Source: Bog-473 sp963742035
Lineage (GTDB): Bacteria > Actinomycetota > Acidimicrobiia > Acidimicrobiales > RAAP-2
DNA: 64,000 nt
Direction of reading: 5' to 3'
NCBI GenBank assembly: GCA_963742035.1
Contig: CAVUKH010000001.1
Span: 372,001-436,000 of the forward strand
Shown: one piece after another, positions 41,460 through 49,063 of the stretch
Layout of the letters: each line of letters begins with the position of its first letter
How positions within the stretch are numbered: position 1 is the stretch's first letter
The notes under the pieces: generated by a model
What the model was told of the DNA's origin: nothing
What the model saw: the letters and a program-made list of their open reading frames with translations, nothing else
Databases searched by the model: none
Position numbers and translations under genes: made by a program

Positions 41460-42328
41460 GGCTCCTCCTCGCTCGTCCCCGCCGGCGGCAGGCCCCGGTT
41501 CAGGCTGCCGGAGCGAAAGCCCTCCAGGTCCAGGGCGACGAAACGGAACCCTGCGGCGCGCACGGCGGCGACGACCTCGTCCCGGCGGGCCACGACCTCG
41601 GCCAGCGCCGCGGGTTCGACCTCCAGGCGGGCGGCGTCGCCGTGGTGGCGCACCCGCAGCTGGCCGAAGCCGAGTGCGCGCAGCGCCGATTCGGCCGCCT
41701 CCACGGCTGCCAGGCGGCCCAGGGTGACCGGCGTGCCGTAGGGCAGGCGTGAGGACAGGCAGGCCGCGGCGGGCTTGTCCCACGTGCGCAGCCCGAGCTC
41801 GCGGGAGGAGCGCCGAATAGCGGCCTTGTCGAAGCCGGCGTCGACCAGCGGGAAGGCGGCACCGGCCGCCGCCGCCGCGGCTTGGCCCGGACGGTGATCG
41901 CCCAGGTCGTCCACGTTCACCCCGAGCACGACCGTGGCCCCCTCGGCCGCGGCCAGCGGGCCCACCGCCGCCATGAGGGCGGTCTTGCACCGGGCACAGC
42001 GGTCCGGGCCGTTGGCGACGTACGCCGCGTCCTCCATTTCGGTGGTCGGGACGCCGACCCAGCGCAGCCCCCACTCGTCGGCCAGGGCGCGGCAGTCCGC
42101 CTCCTCCGCGCCGGCCAGCGACGGCGAGAGAGCGGTGACGCACAGCACCGCTTCCCGCCCGAGGGTGTCGTGGGCCACCTTGGCCAAAAGCGACGAGTCG
42201 GCGCCACCGCTGAACGCAACCACCACGCGTCCGAGGCGGCGCAGCGCGCGTCGAAGATCCTGGAGGGAGGCCCGTGCCGTGCTCGGCGCGGTCGGCCCGC
42301 TCGGCGCGGTGGGGGCAGTGGCGGTCAC
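41456..42328 (-). CDS. larE: ATP-dependent sacrificial sulfur transferase LarE
   Basis: A 290-residue PP-loop ATPase that adenylates and thiolates the dicarboxylated nicotinate nucleotide to make the pincer ligand. The ATP loop is VVAFSGGADSSLLAKV (about residue 25-40); CARCKTALM and WDKPAAACLSSRLPYG are further family blocks, the latter holding the cysteine at the position of the sacrificial Cys of Lactobacillus LarE. I start at GTG 42328, 10 bases after hemQ; the first 20 residues are Ala/Pro/Thr-rich and the start may lie later. It works with LarB and LarC encoded 12 kb away, and is coupled to the NIL gene. Confidence 0.92.
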   Translation of the reverse strand: MTATAPTAPSGPTAPSTARASLQDLRRALRRLGRVVVAFSGGADSSLLAKVAHDTLGREAVLCVTALSPSLAGAEEADCRALADEWGLRWVGVPTTEMEDAAYVANGPDRCARCKTALMAAVGPLAAAEGATVVLGVNVDDLGDHRPGQAAAAAAGAAFPLVDAGFDKAAIRRSSRELGLRTWDKPAAACLSSRLPYGTPVTLGRLAAVEAAESALRALGFGQLRVRHHGDAARLEVEPAALAEVVARRDEVVAAVRAAGFRFVALDLEGFRSGSLNRGLPPAGTSEEEP

Positions 42329-42338
42329 CGCATCACAC

Positions 42339-43013
42339 TCAGGCGCCCAGCACCGCCAGCACGTCGTCGAGCGTGCCGACCATGCCGGTGTAGAAGGGAC
42401 CGAACTCGGCGTAGTGGGCTGAGGCCTCGTCGAAGCGCATTTCGTAGACGCAATCCTTGAGGTCGTCGGGATGCACACCGAACAGCGTCACGCCCCACTC
42501 GTAGTCGTCGAGCCCGGTCGACCCGGTGATGACCTGGAGCACCCGGCCGTGGAAGGTCCGCCCCACCTTGCCATGGCCCATCATCAATTCTTTGCGGGCA
42601 TCGAACTCCAGGGCGTACCAGTTGTGCTGCTCGCCGCGGCGCTTGCTCATCGGATAGAAGCAGAACGCGTCCTTGCCCTCGGGTGGCAGCGTGGGAAACA
42701 GACGTGCCTGGCGCAGTTCGTCGGGGACACCCGCCGCGTACTCGGAGACCTCGGTCAACGACACGTAGGACTCGGCGGCCACCAATCCGGAGGCCAGGGC
42801 CTCGGTCTGCAACAGGCGCAACCGCCAGATGTCGGGCCCGAGCGCCATCAGCCCGAGGTCCGCCTTGTGTCCCAGCAAGGCCACCGGGACCACCTGGTAG
42901 CCGTCGGCCGCGGCCGCGCTCAGGGCCTTGCGCAGCGCCTGCGCGTCGAAATCGGGTGCCAGCCGGCAGAAGAGGTGGAGGACACCCCAGCCGGTCGTCG
43001 GGGTCAGAGGCAC
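42339..43013 (-). CDS. hemQ: Coproheme decarboxylase HemQ (chlorite-dismutase family)
   Basis: A 224-residue enzyme that converts coproheme to heme b with hydrogen peroxide, the last step of the coproporphyrin-dependent route of actinobacteria and firmicutes. The pattern FCFYPMSKRRGEQHNWY (with the catalytic Tyr) and MMGHGKVGRTFHGRVLQVITGSTGLDDYEWGVTLF (given in parts; contains the heme-ligand His and DDYEWGV) is diagnostic. The Arg of the true chlorite dismutases is absent. GTG start at 43013. It lies upstream of larE with 10 bases between, so likely the same transcript. Confidence 0.95.
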   Translation of the reverse strand: MPLTPTTGWGVLHLFCRLAPDFDAQALRKALSAAAADGYQVVPVALLGHKADLGLMALGPDIWRLRLLQTEALASGLVAAESYVSLTEVSEYAAGVPDELRQARLFPTLPPEGKDAFCFYPMSKRRGEQHNWYALEFDARKELMMGHGKVGRTFHGRVLQVITGSTGLDDYEWGVTLFGVHPDDLKDCVYEMRFDEASAHYAEFGPFYTGMVGTLDDVLAVLGA

Positions 43014-43101
43014 GCCGTCAGTGTAGAGAAGGTGCTCCCGGCCACCGAACCGCGCCCGAACCGCGCCCGAACGGTGCCTGGGTGAGAGCCCAGTACGAAC
43101 A

Positions 43102-43129
43102 GTGCGCCCGGCCTTGCGGCCGGGCGCAC
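43102..43129 (-). terminator. 12-base-pair GC hairpin downstream of groEL
   Basis: GTGCGCCCGGCC (43102-43113) pairs fully with GGCCGGGCGCAC (43118-43129) around a TTGC loop. It lies 107 bases after the groEL stop and before the hemQ start, on the same strand. There is no T-run. It should end the heat-shock transcript and insulate hemQ. Confidence 0.65.
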
Positions 43130-43235
43130 CATTTCAGCCTCGGTTGGGGGTGAGGCAGTGCCAGTGTCACCCCGGGCTGTTGCAGCGCCGTGGCAACGGG
43201 ATGACAGCCCCATCCGGGACCGGCTCGGGGCCGGT

Positions 43236-44852
43236 CTAGTAGTCGTCCATCCCACCGGGCATGGCGGGCGCCTCTTCCTCGGGCTTGTCCACAATGACCG
43301 CCTCGGTGGTCAGGAACAGCGCGGCGATGGAGGCGGCGTTCTGCAGGGCCGAACGGGTCACCTTGGCGGCGTCGATGACACCGGTCTTGAACAGGTCCTC
43401 GTACTCGCCGGTGGCGGCGTTGAGACCGTGCGAGCCCTTCAGGTTGCGCACCTTCTCGACGATGACGCCGCCTTCGAGGCCGGCGTTCACCGCGATCTGC
43501 TTCAGCGGCTCCTCCACGGCCTTGCCCACAATGCGGGCTCCGGTGGCCTCGTCGCCCTCGAGCTTCTCGGCACCCTCGAGGATGGCAGTCTGGGCCCGCA
43601 GGAGGGCGACCCCACCGCCGGGCACGACACCCTCCTCGATGGCGGCCTTCGTCGTCGAGACGGCGTCCTCAATGCGGTGCTTCTTCTCCTTGAGCTCCAC
43701 CTCGGTGGCGGCACCGACCTTGATCACTGCCACGCCACCGGACAATTTGGCCAGGCGCTCCTGCAGCTTCTCCCGGTCGTAGTCCGAGTCGGTGTTCTCG
43801 ATCTCGGTCTTGATCTGGTTGATGCGGCCCTTGATGTCGGACTCGGTGCCTGCTCCCTCGACCAGGGTGGTCTCGTCCTTGGTGATGACCACCTTGCGGG
43901 CGGTGCCGAGCAGGTCGAGCGTCACGTTCTCCAGCTTGAGACCGACCTCTTCGGTGACGACCTGGCCACCGGTGAGGATGGCGATGTCCTGCAGCATGGC
44001 CTTGCGGCGCTCACCGAAACCGGGGGCCTTGACGGCCACCGAGCGGAAGGTGCCGCGGATCTTGTTCACCACCAGGGTGGCCAGGGCCTCGCCCTCGACG
44101 TCCTCGGCGATGATCAGCAGTGGTTTGCCGCTCTGCATGACCTTCTCCAGCACGGGGAGGAGGTCGCGTACGGCCGTGATCTTCGAGCCCACCAGCAGCA
44201 CGTAGGCGTCCTCCAGCGTGGCCTCCATGCGCTCGGGGTCGGTCACGAAGTAGGGGGCGATGTAGCCCTTGTCGAAGCGCATGCCCTCGACGAGGTCCAT
44301 GTCCATGCCGAAGGTCTGCGACTCCTCGACGGTGATGACACCGTCGCGGCCCACCTTGTCGATGGCCTCGGAGATCATCTCGCCGATCTCGGTGTCGGCC
44401 GCCGAGATGGAGGCCACCTGGGCGATCTGCCCCTTGGACTCGGTCTCCTTGGCGATGCCGTGAATGGAACCGACGGCGATCTCGACCGCAGCCTCGATCC
44501 CCCGCTTGAGCGCCATCGGGTTCGCACCGGCGGCGACGTTGCGCAGGCCCTCGCGGACCATGGCCCAGGCCAGGACGGTCGCCGTCGTCGTGCCGTCACC
44601 GGCCACGTCGTCGGTCTTCTTGGCCACTTCCTTGACCAGCTCGGCGCCAATCCTCTCGAACGGGTCCTCGAGGTCGATCTCCTTGGCGATGGACACGCCG
44701 TCGTTGGTGATCGTGGGGGCGCCCCACTTCTTGTCGAGCACCACATTGCGGCCCTTGGGGCCGAGGGTGACACGGACCGCGTCCGCCAGCTTGTTCATGC
44801 CGGTCTCCAGGCCGCGGCGGGCGTCCTCCTGGAAGGCGATGATCTTGGCCAT
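43236..44852 (-). CDS. groL: 60-kDa chaperonin GroEL
   Basis: A 538-residue chaperonin subunit that folds proteins inside a double-ring cage. It has AKIIAFQEDARRGLETGMNKLADAV at the start, VTLGPKGRNVVLDKKWGAP, DVAGDGTTTATVLA and GGVAVIKVGAATEVELKE; the C-terminus is a short acidic-Tyr end (GGMDDY) after PGG. No groES lies beside it, so this is a stand-alone (GroEL2-type) copy. It is controlled by a perfect CIRCE element upstream and has a GGAGG ribosome site before the ATG at 44852. Downstream of it (higher coordinates) lie moaD and thrC-like genes on the same strand. Confidence 0.98.
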   Translation of the reverse strand: MAKIIAFQEDARRGLETGMNKLADAVRVTLGPKGRNVVLDKKWGAPTITNDGVSIAKEIDLEDPFERIGAELVKEVAKKTDDVAGDGTTTATVLAWAMVREGLRNVAAGANPMALKRGIEAAVEIAVGSIHGIAKETESKGQIAQVASISAADTEIGEMISEAIDKVGRDGVITVEESQTFGMDMDLVEGMRFDKGYIAPYFVTDPERMEATLEDAYVLLVGSKITAVRDLLPVLEKVMQSGKPLLIIAEDVEGEALATLVVNKIRGTFRSVAVKAPGFGERRKAMLQDIAILTGGQVVTEEVGLKLENVTLDLLGTARKVVITKDETTLVEGAGTESDIKGRINQIKTEIENTDSDYDREKLQERLAKLSGGVAVIKVGAATEVELKEKKHRIEDAVSTTKAAIEEGVVPGGGVALLRAQTAILEGAEKLEGDEATGARIVGKAVEEPLKQIAVNAGLEGGVIVEKVRNLKGSHGLNAATGEYEDLFKTGVIDAAKVTRSALQNAASIAALFLTTEAVIVDKPEEEAPAMPGGMDDY

Positions 44853-44868
44853 CTGGTGTATTCCTCCG

Positions 44869-44895
44869 TTAGCACTCTCGTCTTGTGAGTGCTAA
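44869..44895 (-). promoter_or_regulatory. CIRCE element (HrcA operator)
   Basis: TTAGCACTC (44869-44877), nine bases, GAGTGCTAA (44887-44895): a perfect match to the CIRCE inverted repeat bound by the heat-shock repressor HrcA. It lies between the promoter and the groEL ribosome site, so HrcA would block transcription at normal temperature. Confidence 0.97.
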
Positions 44896-44925
44896 TAGGT
44901 AACCACCTTAGGGCGCCGGGCGCAA
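44896..44925 (-). promoter_or_regulatory. Predicted groEL promoter
   Basis: On the minus strand TTGCGC (44925-44920) and TACCTA (44901-44896) are 18 bases apart, a reasonable sigma-A-type promoter. The -10 touches the CIRCE element, so transcription would start inside it, as in other HrcA-controlled genes. Confidence 0.5.
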
Positions 44926-45012
44926 GGGCGACGCGCCCCGCTCTTCCCGCCCGACGACCTCCCCGGGGCCGGACCGGCTCCTGACCCGGGCGACCCCGGG
45001 ATCAGCGGCGGA

Positions 45013-45288
45013 TCACCCCCCGGCGACGGCGGGGACGATGGAGAGCGTCTGGCCCGGACTGACCGGCGTGGCCAGGCCGTCCAGGAAGCGGACGTCCTCG
45101 TCGGCCAGGAAGACGTTGACGAAGCGGCGCAGGTTGCCCGCCTCGTCGAAGAGCCGCTCGGCCAGGCCGGGGTGGGCGACGTCGACGGCCTTGAGCACCT
45201 CTCCGACCGTCGACCCCTCCGTCTCGACCTCGCCGGCGCCCCCGGTCAGGGTGCGCAGCTGGGTGGGGATGCGGACGGTCACGCTCAT
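45013..45288 (-). CDS. MoaD/ThiS-type sulfur-carrier protein ending in Gly-Gly
   Basis: A 91-residue ubiquitin-fold protein ending in PGQTLSIVPAVAGG. The C-terminal GG is the site at which MoaD, ThiS and CysO are adenylated and turned into a thiocarboxylate. The start ATG overlaps the stop of the threonine-synthase-like gene (ATGA at 45288-45285), so both are made together. Mycobacterial CysO, the closest analogue in logic, gives sulfur to the PLP enzyme CysM. Here the partner would be the ThrC-like enzyme. No activating enzyme (MoeB/ThiF) or deubiquitinase-like Mec is in the window. Confidence 0.92.
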   Translation of the reverse strand: MSVTVRIPTQLRTLTGGAGEVETEGSTVGEVLKAVDVAHPGLAERLFDEAGNLRRFVNVFLADEDVRFLDGLATPVSPGQTLSIVPAVAGG

Positions 45289-46562
45289 CGGGGGATCTCC
45301 TCGTTCTTCTGGTTACCGGTCTCGTGGTCGTCCAACGCGGCGTCGAAGGCGTCCAGGGTGGGGGCGATCGTCGCCGTGGGGGTGCTGCCGGGCGCGCCGG
45401 CCAGGGCTTCGACGGTCTTGAGGCCGTGTCCGGTGACCAGGGCCACCACGCGCTCGTCGGGGCGGATGGCCCCGGAGGCGGCCAGCTTGGAGAGCGTGGC
45501 GATGGTCACCCCGCCGGCGGTCTCGGCGAAGATCCCTTCGGTCCGGGCCAGGAGGCCGATGGCGTCCACGATTTCGCCGTCGGTCACGGCGGCGCACGAG
45601 CCCCCGGTCCGGCGTATGACGTCGAGGGCGTACCAGCCGTCGGCCGGGTTGCCGATGGCCAGCGACTTGGCGATCGTCTTGGGCTTGACCGGCCGGATGG
45701 CGTCGCTGCCCTGCAGGAAGGCCTCGGCGACGGGCGAGCAGCCCTCGGCCTGGGCCCCCGAGACGCGGACCGACGGCTCCTCGGGGAGCAGGCCGACCTT
45801 GCCCAGCTCGGCGAAGCCCTTGGCCACCTTGGTCAGCTGGCTCCCCGAGCCGATGGGCACGACGACGTGATCCGGGGCCTGCCACCCCAACTGTTCGGCG
45901 ATCTCGAAGGCGAGCGTCTTGGAGCCCTCGGCGTAGTAGGTACGCACGTTGACGTTCACGAAGGCCCAGCTGGGGCGTTCGCTGGTCAACTCGGCACACA
46001 GGCGGTTGACGTCGTCGTAGTTGCCCTCGACGGCGACGACCGTGCCCCCGTAGACCGACGTCATGGTGACCTTCGCCGTCTCGAGGTCGTGCGGGATCAG
46101 GACGACCGAGTCCATGCCCGCCCGGGCGGCGTGGGCCGCCACCGAGTTGGCCAGGTTGCCCGTCGAGGCACAGGCGGCCACCTTGAAGCCGAGCTGACGG
46201 GCCTTGGTGAGCGCCACCGAGACCACCCGGTCCTTGAAGGACCCCGTGGGGTTGGCGGTGTCGTCCTTGATCCACAGCTCGCCGAGCCCGAGCTCGGCGG
46301 CCAGCCGGTCGGCCCGCACCAGCGGGGTGAAGCCGGCGCCCAGATCCACCGGCGTGGCGTCGTCCACCGGGAGCAGGTCCCGGTAGCGCCAGATGGAGCG
46401 GGGACCCGCCTCAATGCGCTCCCGACTGACCGCGGCGGCGATCCGCTCGTAGTCGTAGGCGACCTCCAACGGCCCGAAGCAGTAGTCGCAGACGTGGAGC
46501 GCTTCGGCGGGGAAGCCACGCTGACACTCACGACAACGCAGCCCAGTGACGAAATCGACCAT
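45285..46562 (-). CDS. thrC: Threonine-synthase-like PLP enzyme under a SAM riboswitch
   Basis: A 425-residue fold-type II PLP enzyme. An N-terminal zinc ribbon (CRECQRGFPAEALHVCDYC, residues 10-29) is followed by the PLP lysine in NPTGSFKDRVVSVAL (about residue 113), the phosphate-binding ASTGNLANSVAAHAARAG and a VVPIGSGSQLTKVAKGF loop. By sequence it is annotated threonine synthase, converting O-phosphohomoserine to threonine. But its leader is a SAM riboswitch whose P1 stem overlaps the GAGGAGG ribosome site, and its 3' end is fused in translation to a sulfur-carrier gene, which suggests homocysteine synthesis from O-phosphohomoserine instead. Symbol given for the family only; the activity is open. 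Confidence 0.85.
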   Translation of the reverse strand: MVDFVTGLRCRECQRGFPAEALHVCDYCFGPLEVAYDYERIAAAVSRERIEAGPRSIWRYRDLLPVDDATPVDLGAGFTPLVRADRLAAELGLGELWIKDDTANPTGSFKDRVVSVALTKARQLGFKVAACASTGNLANSVAAHAARAGMDSVVLIPHDLETAKVTMTSVYGGTVVAVEGNYDDVNRLCAELTSERPSWAFVNVNVRTYYAEGSKTLAFEIAEQLGWQAPDHVVVPIGSGSQLTKVAKGFAELGKVGLLPEEPSVRVSGAQAEGCSPVAEAFLQGSDAIRPVKPKTIAKSLAIGNPADGWYALDVIRRTGGSCAAVTDGEIVDAIGLLARTEGIFAETAGGVTIATLSKLAASGAIRPDERVVALVTGHGLKTVEALAGAPGSTPTATIAPTLDAFDAALDDHETGNQKNEEIPR

Positions 46563-46571
46563 CGGTCCTCC

Positions 46572-46654
46572 TCATCGATCGGGCATTGGCACCAGGTGCT
46601 TCCGCACTGGTTGCCGCGACGTCAGCGGGCCCGTCCCTCAGTCGCTCTGGATGA
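46572..46654 (-). promoter_or_regulatory. SAM riboswitch of the S-box clan (SAM-I/IV variant)
   Basis: The leader of the ThrC-like gene contains the S-box core in order: P1 5' strand TCATC (46654-46650), P2 GCGAC paired with GTCGC, the GAGGGAcgGGCCCgcTGA segment with its kink-turn, CGGCAACC, a P3 hairpin with a GGAA loop (CCAG-GTGC/GCAC-CTGG), GGTGCCAATGCC, and the P1 3' strand GATGA (46576-46572). A normal P4 hairpin is absent, as in the SAM-I/IV variant class. The P1 3' strand overlaps the ribosome site GAGGAGG (46573-46567), so SAM binding should block translation. It sits entirely within the 156-base divergent gap. Confidence 0.85.
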
Positions 46655-46718
46655 TGCGTCAATGGTAGCCCGCCGGGGCCGACCTCCTCAACGCGGCGCG
46701 GCTGCTTGAATCGAGGGC

Positions 46719-48974
46719 GTGGCGCACACCTCTCACCACGGCGATTTTCCGACCGGCCTCGTACTCGAGGCCAAGGCCCGGACCGGCCGCACGGTCTCGG
46801 TGTGCATCCCGGCCCGCGACGAGGGCTCCACCGTCGGATCGGTGGTACGGGCGGTCGTGCAGCCCTTTCTGGCGGCCCACGGCGGGAACGGCCTTGTGGA
46901 CGAAGTCATCGTCCTCAACGACGGCTCCCTGGACGACACCGCGGGACAGGCCCGTGACGCAGGGGCGATGGTCGTGGCCGGTCCCGCAGGGGCCGGGGGC
47001 AAGGGCCAGGCCATGGCGGCGGCGCTGGCCGCCTCCACCGGCGACATCGTCGCCTTCCTGGATGCGGACGTGGCCAACACGACCCCAGCCTTCGTCACCG
47101 GGCTGCTGGGCCCGCTCCTCACCACCGACCACGTCGTGCTCGTGAAGGGCTTCTACACGCGACCACTGCACGGCGACCCCACCGGTGGCGGGCGGGTGAC
47201 CGAGCTGGTGGCCCGCCCCGTGCTCGAGCTCCTCTTCCCCGACCTGTCCTGGGTGCGCCAGCCACTGGCCGGCGAGACGGCGGCCCATCGCTGGGTCTTC
47301 GAGAAGCTCGGCTTCGCCGGCGGCTACGGGGTGGAGCTCGGCTTGCTCATCGACGTGGCACAGCAACTCGGGGCCGACCGCCTGGCCCAGGTCGACCTCG
47401 GCGAGCGCATCCACCGCAACCGCCCGCTGCACGAGCTGCGGCCACAGGCGGTGGACGTCCTGCGGGCGGCCCTCGAGCGCGTCCCCCGACCATGCTGCCG
47501 CCGCGTCCGTGACGGCGCGCCTTCGTCCCAGCACCCGCGACGCCGGGCGCAGCCGATGAGCGGCACCGTCGTCGTGTCCAACCGCGGCCCGCTGACCTTC
47601 CGCTCCGGGGACGACGGGTCGTTGGTCCCCGTGCGGGCCGCCGGCGGCCTGGCGTCCTCCCTGCACCGGATTCTGGCGGGGAGCGGCACGACGTGGGCCT
47701 CGGTGACGATGGGGGCGGCGGACCGCGAGGCGGTGGCCCAGGGCCGCATGCACGAGGACGGGCTCGATCTGCTCCCCGTCGTCATCGACGACGACACCTA
47801 CCGGCAGGCGTACGACGTCGTGGCCAACACCACGCTCTGGTACTGCCACCACCACCTCTTCGACCTGCCGCACCGGCCCCGCTTCGACCGCCACTGGCGG
47901 GCGGCGTGGGAGGGCTACCGGGTCTACAACCGGGCCATGGCCGACGTCGTCGTGGACCGGGCGGCCCGTGGCGCCGCGGTCTACGTCCAGGACTACCACT
48001 TCTCGCTGCTGGGGCGGATGCTGGCCGAGGCGCGCCCGGATCTGCGCACGGTGCACTTCTTGCACACGCCCTTCGCCGCGCCCGACATGCTCGCCGTGCT
48101 GCCCGACGACGTCGTGGCCGAGCTGCTCGACGGCATGGCCGGGTACTCGGCCTGCGGCTTCCACTGCCACCAGTGGGAGGCCGGCTTCCGGGCCGGTTAC
48201 GCGGCGGCCGGGCGGCCGGCGCCGCCCACCTTCGTGGCGCCGCTCGGCCCCGAAGCCGGCGCGCTGGAGGAGGAAGCGGCCTCGCCGGCGTGCGTCGCTG
48301 CCGCGGCGTCGTTGCGGGCCGAGGTCGACGGTCGCCGCATCGTCGCCCGGACCGACCGCATGGAGCCGTCGAAGAACATCGTGCGGGGGATGCTCGCCTT
48401 CGAGGAGCTGCTGACCGCGCACCCCGAGTGGCGCGGCCGGGTCGTGCACGTGGCGCTCGCCTATCCCAGCCGGCAGGGGCTGGCTGAGTATCTCGCCTAC
48501 GCCGCCGACGTCGAGCACACGGCGGAGCGCATCAACCACGCCCTGGGGACGGACGACTGGACGCCCATTCTGCTCTCCGTCCAGGACGACTGGCCCCGCT
48601 CACTCGCCGCGCTCACCCTGTCGGACGTGTTGCTGGTCAACCCGGTGCGCGACGGCCTCAACCTGGTGGCCAAGGAGGGCCCACTGCTCAACCAGGTCGA
48701 CGGCGTGCTGGTGCTGTCCCACCAGGCCGGCGCCTGGGAGGAGCTGTCTCTCGACGGTGGGGGTGCGATCGGGGTCAATCCCTTCGATGTCGCCGGCACG
48801 GCCGACGCGCTGCACACCGCGCTCACGATGGACACGGCGGCGCGTGGCGCGCGTGCGGCTGCGTTGCGTGAGGCGGTGCGCGGGCGAACCGCCGCCGACT
48901 GGTGGGCCGACCAGTTGGCGGCTGCGGCGCGCGAGGCGCCGCGCGTCGGGCGCCCCGCGAGGCGCGACGCGTGA
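46719..48974 (+). CDS. Glucosyl-3-phosphoglycerate synthase / trehalose-6-phosphate synthase fusion (GT81-GT20)
   Basis: A 751-residue two-domain glycosyltransferase in one frame. Residues about 20-260 are a GT81 (GpgS) domain: VSVCIPARDEGSTVGSVVRAV, VAFLDADVANTTP, GGGRVTELVARPVLEL and VRQPLAGETAAHR, which uses NDP-glucose and 3-phosphoglycerate. After a basic linker, residues 280-740 are a GT20 (OtsA) domain: VVVSNRGPLTF, VYVQDYHFSLLGRML, RTDRMEPSKNIVRGML and LVNPVRDGLNLVAKEG, which makes trehalose-6-phosphate. An in-frame ATG at 47556 could allow separate GT20 synthesis but has no clear ribosome site. It faces otsB across a repeat. GTG start at 46719. Confidence 0.9.
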   Translation: MAHTSHHGDFPTGLVLEAKARTGRTVSVCIPARDEGSTVGSVVRAVVQPFLAAHGGNGLVDEVIVLNDGSLDDTAGQARDAGAMVVAGPAGAGGKGQAMAAALAASTGDIVAFLDADVANTTPAFVTGLLGPLLTTDHVVLVKGFYTRPLHGDPTGGGRVTELVARPVLELLFPDLSWVRQPLAGETAAHRWVFEKLGFAGGYGVELGLLIDVAQQLGADRLAQVDLGERIHRNRPLHELRPQAVDVLRAALERVPRPCCRRVRDGAPSSQHPRRRAQPMSGTVVVSNRGPLTFRSGDDGSLVPVRAAGGLASSLHRILAGSGTTWASVTMGAADREAVAQGRMHEDGLDLLPVVIDDDTYRQAYDVVANTTLWYCHHHLFDLPHRPRFDRHWRAAWEGYRVYNRAMADVVVDRAARGAAVYVQDYHFSLLGRMLAEARPDLRTVHFLHTPFAAPDMLAVLPDDVVAELLDGMAGYSACGFHCHQWEAGFRAGYAAAGRPAPPTFVAPLGPEAGALEEEAASPACVAAAASLRAEVDGRRIVARTDRMEPSKNIVRGMLAFEELLTAHPEWRGRVVHVALAYPSRQGLAEYLAYAADVEHTAERINHALGTDDWTPILLSVQDDWPRSLAALTLSDVLLVNPVRDGLNLVAKEGPLLNQVDGVLVLSHQAGAWEELSLDGGGAIGVNPFDVAGTADALHTALTMDTAARGARAAALREAVRGRTAADWWADQLAAAAREAPRVGRPARRDA

Positions 48975-49063
48975 GGAGCGGCCGTTAGGCGCGACGCGTA
49001 GGCGCGACGCGTGAGGCGCGGCCGTTAGGCGCGACGCGTAGGCGCGGCCGTTAGGCGACGCGT
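48959..49063. repeat. Alternating 13-14-base GC-rich tandem repeat
   Basis: About eight units of two related types, AGGCGCGACGCGT (A) and AGGCGCGGCCGTT (B), in the order A B A A B A B A, some with an extra leading G. It spans the 3' ends of the fused GT81-GT20 gene and of otsB and supplies the C-terminal residues and stop codons of both. Its GC-rich palindromic parts could fold, so it may also act as a terminator for both. Confidence 0.85.

Noticed and set aside
43158..44888. A 576-codon plus-strand frame opposite groEL
   Set aside because: Antisense shadow of groEL; composition is Gly/Asp/His-rich with no recognisable fold.
46659..48539. A 626-codon minus-strand frame opposite the GT81-GT20 fusion
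   Set aside because: Antisense shadow; Arg/Gly/His-rich translation with no domain.
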